DNA of 64,000 nt from Hymenobacter sp. BT188 (lineage in GTDB: Bacteria > Bacteroidota > Bacteroidia > Cytophagales > Hymenobacteraceae). Where the stretch lies: positions 186,001 to 250,000 of the forward strand of contig NZ_JACSCW010000005.1 in NCBI RefSeq assembly GCF_014333585.1. The letters are read 5' to 3'. Position numbers and translations under genes: made by a program. Positions 60,673-64,000 of this stretch are shown here, one piece after another. The notes under the pieces are model-generated. The model searched no databases. It was not told where the DNA came from and saw only the letters and a program-made list of their open reading frames with translations. Each line of letters begins with the position of its first letter. Within the stretch, counting starts at the first letter, position 1.

Positions 60673-61033
60673 GCCGCGTGTGCCTCCACGCCCAGGCAAT
60701 GAGCACAAGCTGCAACGGCAGCCGACCCCACACGAGCCACGCTGGCAAATGAAATAAGGAGTCATTGGCCTGAGCCATATACACGTTAGCGGGCAACACG
60801 GCTATAAATAGTGCCACTGTGCCCCAGGCCGCCCAACGCTTGGTTTGTCGGAAAAACAGCCCCAGTCCCAGCCCGATTTCGCAAAAGCCACTCAGATATA
60901 CCAGCAGGAGAGGAGCCGGCAGATAGGGCGGCATAATGCGCACATACGGTGCCGGCGCTACAAAATGCAGCACTCCGGCTACCACGAGCAGCAGGCCCAG
61001 CGCATAGCGACTAACAGTAGTATAACGAGTCAT
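60668..61033 (-). CDS. DoxX family protein
   Basis: 121 residues from the ATG complementary to 61031-61033. Four helices; RYALGLLLVVAGVLHFVAPAPYVRIMPPYLPAP followed by YLSGFCEIGLGLGL match DoxX. The TTG four codons upstream would start inside the iterated motif (61037-61043). Function unknown; associated with redox stress in some bacteria. Confidence 0.82.
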   Translation of the reverse strand: MTRYTTVSRYALGLLLVVAGVLHFVAPAPYVRIMPPYLPAPLLLVYLSGFCEIGLGLGLFFRQTKRWAAWGTVALFIAVLPANVYMAQANDSLFHLPAWLVWGRLPLQLVLIAWAWRHTRL

Positions 61034-61185
61034 TCTGGGGGGCAAAAGTAGGGCGCATTTAGCGTCAAACTGCAGTATAGGGAATCCGGCCCGGCTATTC
61101 TGCGTTGAGAAGAATTCGCGAAGAGCAATGTATACCTTGTGCGCTCGTTTTAACCGCTCCCTTACTTCCCCGATACTCTTATTGC

Positions 61186-63036
61186 ATGAAAATTCTTGGT
61201 CTTGCCCTCGGGCTTGGATTAGGGGCCGCCGTCGCGGCTCAGGCGCAGCAGCCAGCTTCCGCGGGTTATCAGATTGCCGTCGATTTGCAGAATGTGGTTA
61301 ATGATCAGGTGCGCGTGGTTGTGAATACGCCGCCTGTGAAAGAGTCGCAGGTATCGTATGTGATGCCTTCGGTAGTGCCCGGCTCTTACTCCAAAAAAGA
61401 CTACGGCCGCTTCGTCACCAGCTTCAAGGCGTTCGACAAAAAAGGCAGAGCCCTAAAAGTCACGCAGCCGAATCCTAACCTGTTTGTCATCAACAAAGCC
61501 AAAGGACTGACACGCCTTGAGTATTTGGTAGATGATACCTGGGATGCCAAACAAGGCGACGATTATATCTTCCAGCCGGGCGGCACCAATTTCGAAGCAG
61601 GCAACAACTATGTGCTCAACCACTACGGGCTGTACGGCTACCTGGAGGGTTACAAGATGGTTCCTTACCAGGTAACGGTAGCTAGGCCCGCTGACCTATA
61701 CGGCGCCACTTCTCTGGAAAAAAAGGCCCCCACGCCAACCCAAGATTTATATACCGCGCCCAACTACGTCGACTTGGCCGATGGCCCAATCCTCTACAGC
61801 CGCCCCGACACGACCAGCTTCGCTACTGGCGGCGCCCGCATTGGGGTATCGGTGGTGTCGGAAACGGGGCAGATAAAGGCCGCCGACGTGCGCGAGATTA
61901 TGCGCCCGATGGCGGAAGCCCTGACGCAGTTTTTTGGGCAAATGCCGGTGCCGAAGTACCATTTCCTGATGTATTTCCCGGCGTTAGGCTCCCCGCTGAT
62001 CAGCAAAGACGGCGGCTTCGGGGCTATGGAGCATTCGTACTCCTCAGTGTACTTTCTGCCTGAGTTTCCGGATTCGGCGCGCCTGCGTAGCATGGTGCAG
62101 GAAGTGGCCTCGCACGAGTTTCTACACATGCTAGCGCCGCTGAACATTCACAGCCGTGAAATTGGCGAGTTTGACTTCCGCGACCCTAAAATGTCGCAGC
62201 ATTTATGGCTTTACGAGGGCGTAACCGAGTACTTTGCCCAGCTCGTGCAGGTACGCGGTGGCTTAGTAACTCCCGACGCATTCCGAGAAAAGATGAAGGA
62301 GAAAATCGACAATGCCTCGAAGTTCAAGGATGTGTCGTTCACAGAAATGAGCCGCAATATTCTGGTGCCGCCCTACAAGGATATGTACCAGAACGTGTAC
62401 GACAAGGGCGCGCTGATTGGCCTTCTGCTCGATATTCGGATTCAGGAGCTAAGCCAGGGCCGTCAGAGCCTGCGCGACGTGCTGCTGACCTTACGCCAGA
62501 AGTACGGTCCCACACGTTCCTTCGAGGACGATAAGCTCATCCCAGAAATCGTGGCCCTTACCAATCCACAGATTCAGCAGTTCTTTGATCAGTATGTTAT
62601 TGGCAATCAGCCGCTACCTTACGCCGAGTACTTCGCCAAAATAGGCTGGCGCTACGCTCCCACAGAGCAAAGTAAAGTGCTGGCATTTGGCCGTTTAGGC
62701 TTCGGCTACGATACGGAGAAGCAGCAGTTCAAAGTGGCCTCCACCGCGCCCGATCAGAATGCGTTCGGCCTGCAAGACGACGATGTAATCCTGGCCGTGA
62801 ATGGCACCAAGCTGGATATGTCGAATGCCGAAAAGCTCCTGCGCCCGTTAGTAGAGCCAACTTCAACCGCGCCGGTGAAAGTGCGTTTTCAATCCAAAGA
62901 TCAAAAAGCCCCCCAGGAGCGCCAAGCTACGCCGCAGGAGTTTGAGGTAGAGCTAACCAACGTGGTAGAGGCCAGTCCTGCCCCCACACCCGCTCAGCAG
63001 GCTCTACGTACTCAACTGCTCGCTCCCAAAGCGTAA
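61186..63036 (+). CDS. M61 family peptidase
   Basis: 616 residues from ATG 61186 (the frame extends 27 codons back). Signal peptide ending AAQAQ. The zinc site VASHEFLHMLAPLNIHSREIG (HExxH near residue 310) and downstream LYEGVTEYFAQL are those of glycyl aminopeptidase M61 enzymes; a PDZ domain with DDDVILAVNGTKLD is near the C terminus. Secreted or periplasmic. A G6C motif (62908-62914) is near the end. Confidence 0.92.
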   Translation: MKILGLALGLGLGAAVAAQAQQPASAGYQIAVDLQNVVNDQVRVVVNTPPVKESQVSYVMPSVVPGSYSKKDYGRFVTSFKAFDKKGRALKVTQPNPNLFVINKAKGLTRLEYLVDDTWDAKQGDDYIFQPGGTNFEAGNNYVLNHYGLYGYLEGYKMVPYQVTVARPADLYGATSLEKKAPTPTQDLYTAPNYVDLADGPILYSRPDTTSFATGGARIGVSVVSETGQIKAADVREIMRPMAEALTQFFGQMPVPKYHFLMYFPALGSPLISKDGGFGAMEHSYSSVYFLPEFPDSARLRSMVQEVASHEFLHMLAPLNIHSREIGEFDFRDPKMSQHLWLYEGVTEYFAQLVQVRGGLVTPDAFREKMKEKIDNASKFKDVSFTEMSRNILVPPYKDMYQNVYDKGALIGLLLDIRIQELSQGRQSLRDVLLTLRQKYGPTRSFEDDKLIPEIVALTNPQIQQFFDQYVIGNQPLPYAEYFAKIGWRYAPTEQSKVLAFGRLGFGYDTEKQQFKVASTAPDQNAFGLQDDDVILAVNGTKLDMSNAEKLLRPLVEPTSTAPVKVRFQSKDQKAPQERQATPQEFEVELTNVVEASPAPTPAQQALRTQLLAPKA

Positions 63037-63054
63037 CTGAGAGAACTCATATAT

Positions 63055-63094
63055 AAGCGGTCAGGCAGCAGATAGCAGCCTGACCGCTTGTTTT
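63055..63094 (+). terminator. Terminator after the M61 peptidase gene
   Basis: 12-bp arms AAGCGGTCAGGC (63055-63066) and GCCTGACCGCTT (63078-63089) then GTTTT. Confidence 0.88.
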
Positions 63095-63121
63095 CAATAC
63101 GCTGAAACCCGCCAACCGTCC

Positions 63122-63129
63122 TACCTTTA
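63122..63129 (+). promoter_or_regulatory. Candidate -7 element (TACCTTTA) next to the lptB start
   Basis: Seven of eight matches, four bases before ATG 63134; would give a leaderless or almost leaderless mRNA. Confidence 0.4.
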
Positions 63130-63133
63130 CCCC

Positions 63134-63865
63134 ATGATTCTACGCGCCGACCATCTGATTAAAACCTATAAAGCCCGCACCGTAGTCAACGACATGAGCG
63201 TGACCGTGGAGCAGGGCGAAATTGTGGGTTTGCTGGGGCCGAATGGGGCTGGCAAAACCACCTGCTTTTACATGATTGTGGGCATGGTGAAGCCCAACTC
63301 AGGTACCATACACCTCGACGACGAAAATATCACGAAGCTGCCTATGTTTCGGCGGGCCCAGCGTGGGGTAGGCTATCTGGCTCAGGAAGCATCCGTTTTT
63401 CGCGACCTGACCGTAGAGGAGAACATTCTGGCGGTGCTGGAAATGACAGATCTGCCCAAGAAGGCCCAGCGCGATAAGGTAGAGGAGTTGCTCCATGAGT
63501 TCAGCCTTACGCACGTGCGCAAAAACCTGGGTCGGGTGCTTTCCGGCGGAGAGCGGCGGCGCACCGAAATTGCCCGGGCCCTGGCCGTCGATCCTAAATT
63601 TGTGCTGCTTGATGAGCCTTTTGCCGGTGTCGACCCCATTGCCGTTGAGGAGATTCAGGGCATCGTAGCTAAGCTCAAGCACAAGAATATCGGCATCCTT
63701 ATCACCGACCACAACGTGAACGAAACGCTCAGTATCGTCGATCGGGCGTACCTGCTGTTCGAAGGAAAGCTGCTTAAAGCCGGCACCGCCGAAGAGCTGG
63801 CCGCTGACGAAACCGTGCGCCGTGTATACTTAGGTAAGCATTTCGAGTATAAGCGAAAAATCTAG
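63134..63865 (+). CDS. lptB: LPS export ABC transporter ATP-binding protein LptB
   Basis: 243 residues. Walker A GLLGPNGAGKTTCFYMIVG (near 36), Q-loop region, signature LSGGERRRTEIARAL (near 138), Walker B FVLLDEPFAGVDPIAVEEI and H-loop ITDHNV. The C-terminal KAGTAEELAADETVRRVYLGKHF is typical of LptB. It powers extraction of LPS with LptFG; lptC is 11 kb away. Confidence 0.94.
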   Translation: MILRADHLIKTYKARTVVNDMSVTVEQGEIVGLLGPNGAGKTTCFYMIVGMVKPNSGTIHLDDENITKLPMFRRAQRGVGYLAQEASVFRDLTVEENILAVLEMTDLPKKAQRDKVEELLHEFSLTHVRKNLGRVLSGGERRRTEIARALAVDPKFVLLDEPFAGVDPIAVEEIQGIVAKLKHKNIGILITDHNVNETLSIVDRAYLLFEGKLLKAGTAEELAADETVRRVYLGKHFEYKRKI

Positions 63866-63888
63866 CGGTGGTTTGCAGTTCGTGCTAT

Positions 63889-63928
63889 ACCTCTCGCGTC
63901 AGGCAAAGCTTGATACGAGAGGTTTTTT
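63889..63928 (+). terminator. Terminator after lptB
   Basis: Arms ACCTCTCG (63889-63896) and CGAGAGGT (63916-63923) followed by TTTTTT. Confidence 0.85.
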
Positions 63929-63972
63929 GGTTGTAACTATCCGTCGAATCACCGCTCAACCCCACTATTTCC

Positions 63973-64000
63973 ATGATTGATTCTGTCCTGACGTGGGCCG
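63973..64000 (+). CDS. Start of a truncated gene at the right edge
   Basis: ATG 63973 opens MIDSVLTWA and runs off the window. The pattern is like the N terminus of GH3-type acyl-adenylate proteins of Bacteroidota, but nine residues cannot prove this. Confidence 0.3.

Larger units (their letters stand above)
1370..62914. repeat. Iterated short motif GGGGGGC (extended TGGGGGGCAAA), 68 copies by eye
   Basis: Plus-strand GGGGGGC starts: 6224, 6854, 7012, 9572, 10699, 12497, 13201, 14259, 16779, 19131, 24180, 24271, 24654, 28057, 29053, 31221, 32253, 34399, 36058, 36841, 37884, 38130, 39729, 42779, 43699, 47516, 47672, 50985, 51273, 51652, 52227, 55347, 57070, 59288, 59362, 59747, 60546, 61037. 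Plus-strand GCCCCCC starts: 1370, 3014, 3774, 6206, 9334, 10051, 14050, 16618, 18432, 19622, 24162, 30887, 31946, 36660, 37469, 39806, 41963, 43356, 45217, 47757, 48156, 48276, 48348, 50003, 53148, 55534, 55576, 57689, 60623, 62908. About 29 are followed by AAA (or preceded by TTT). Positions may be off by one or two. Confidence 0.85.

Noticed and set aside
1..64000. CRISPR array, phage, transposase, rRNA or tRNA genes
   Set aside because: No repeat-spacer pattern, integrase or transposase domain, or tRNA-like cloverleaf was seen on either strand by reading; a scan with tRNAscan-SE, barrnap and ISEScan would settle it.

Overview
The window looks like a chromosomal segment of a Bacteroidota bacterium of the Cytophagales, most like Hymenobacter. 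The evidence is a PorP/SprF-GldJ pair (type IX secretion and gliding), DUF4175, DUF4385 and Big_5-type Ig-like lipoproteins, a single-chain glycyl-tRNA synthetase, -7 promoter elements of the TAnnTTTG type, little Shine-Dalgarno signal and a GC content above 50 percent. No phage, insertion sequence, CRISPR array, rRNA or tRNA gene was seen. Nearly all genes are conserved housekeeping or envelope genes, so the interest lies mostly in non-coding DNA signals.

Layout. 0-8.5 kb: a partial DUF4382 lipoprotein, a giant AsmA-like protein, PorP/SprF and GldJ, ComF, a DoxX-like membrane protein, an AhpD-like protein. 8.5-18.9 kb: exonuclease III, DUF4175 coiled-coil protein, an RsbW-like ATPase overlapping ybeY, mnmG, a methyltransferase and an Ig-like lipoprotein. 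19.0-20.9 kb: two clusters of DnaA boxes with an AT-rich stretch, flanking two small genes; this is the probable replication origin. 20.9-42 kb: phosphate permease, glyS, an RND/MMPL exporter, ileS, lspA, a fused double-ATPase peptide ABC protein, rnr, polyprenyl synthase, rhomboid protease, GDPD, and then an AT-rich island with a small helix-turn-helix gene, a dense GTTAC repeat array and a parS-like site. 42-50 kb: recF with a DciA/DUF721 gene, pdhA, a TPR protein, ribH, a DksA-like protein, an RluB-type pseudouridine synthase with a long RG-rich extension, and coaX. 50-64 kb: an outer-membrane protein, LptC, PpiD/SurA, TPR protein, recJ, GtrA, a GT87-like transferase, DoxX, an M61 peptidase and LptB.

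How it fits together. mnmG, DnaA boxes, parS sites, recF and the helicase-loader homologue dciA fall within about 30 kb, which is what an origin-proximal domain looks like, although dnaA, dnaN and parAB are not in the window. Envelope biogenesis is the other theme (LptC, LptB, PpiD, LspA, AsmA, T9SS parts).

The most unusual signal is a short iterated motif, GGGGGGC (extended form TGGGGGGCAAA), counted by eye 68 times on the two strands. It occurs in genes in several frames, next to or inside start codons, and as inverted pairs that build transcription terminators. This organisation resembles DNA uptake sequences more than Chi or KOPS sites. Counts are by eye and would need a script to confirm.
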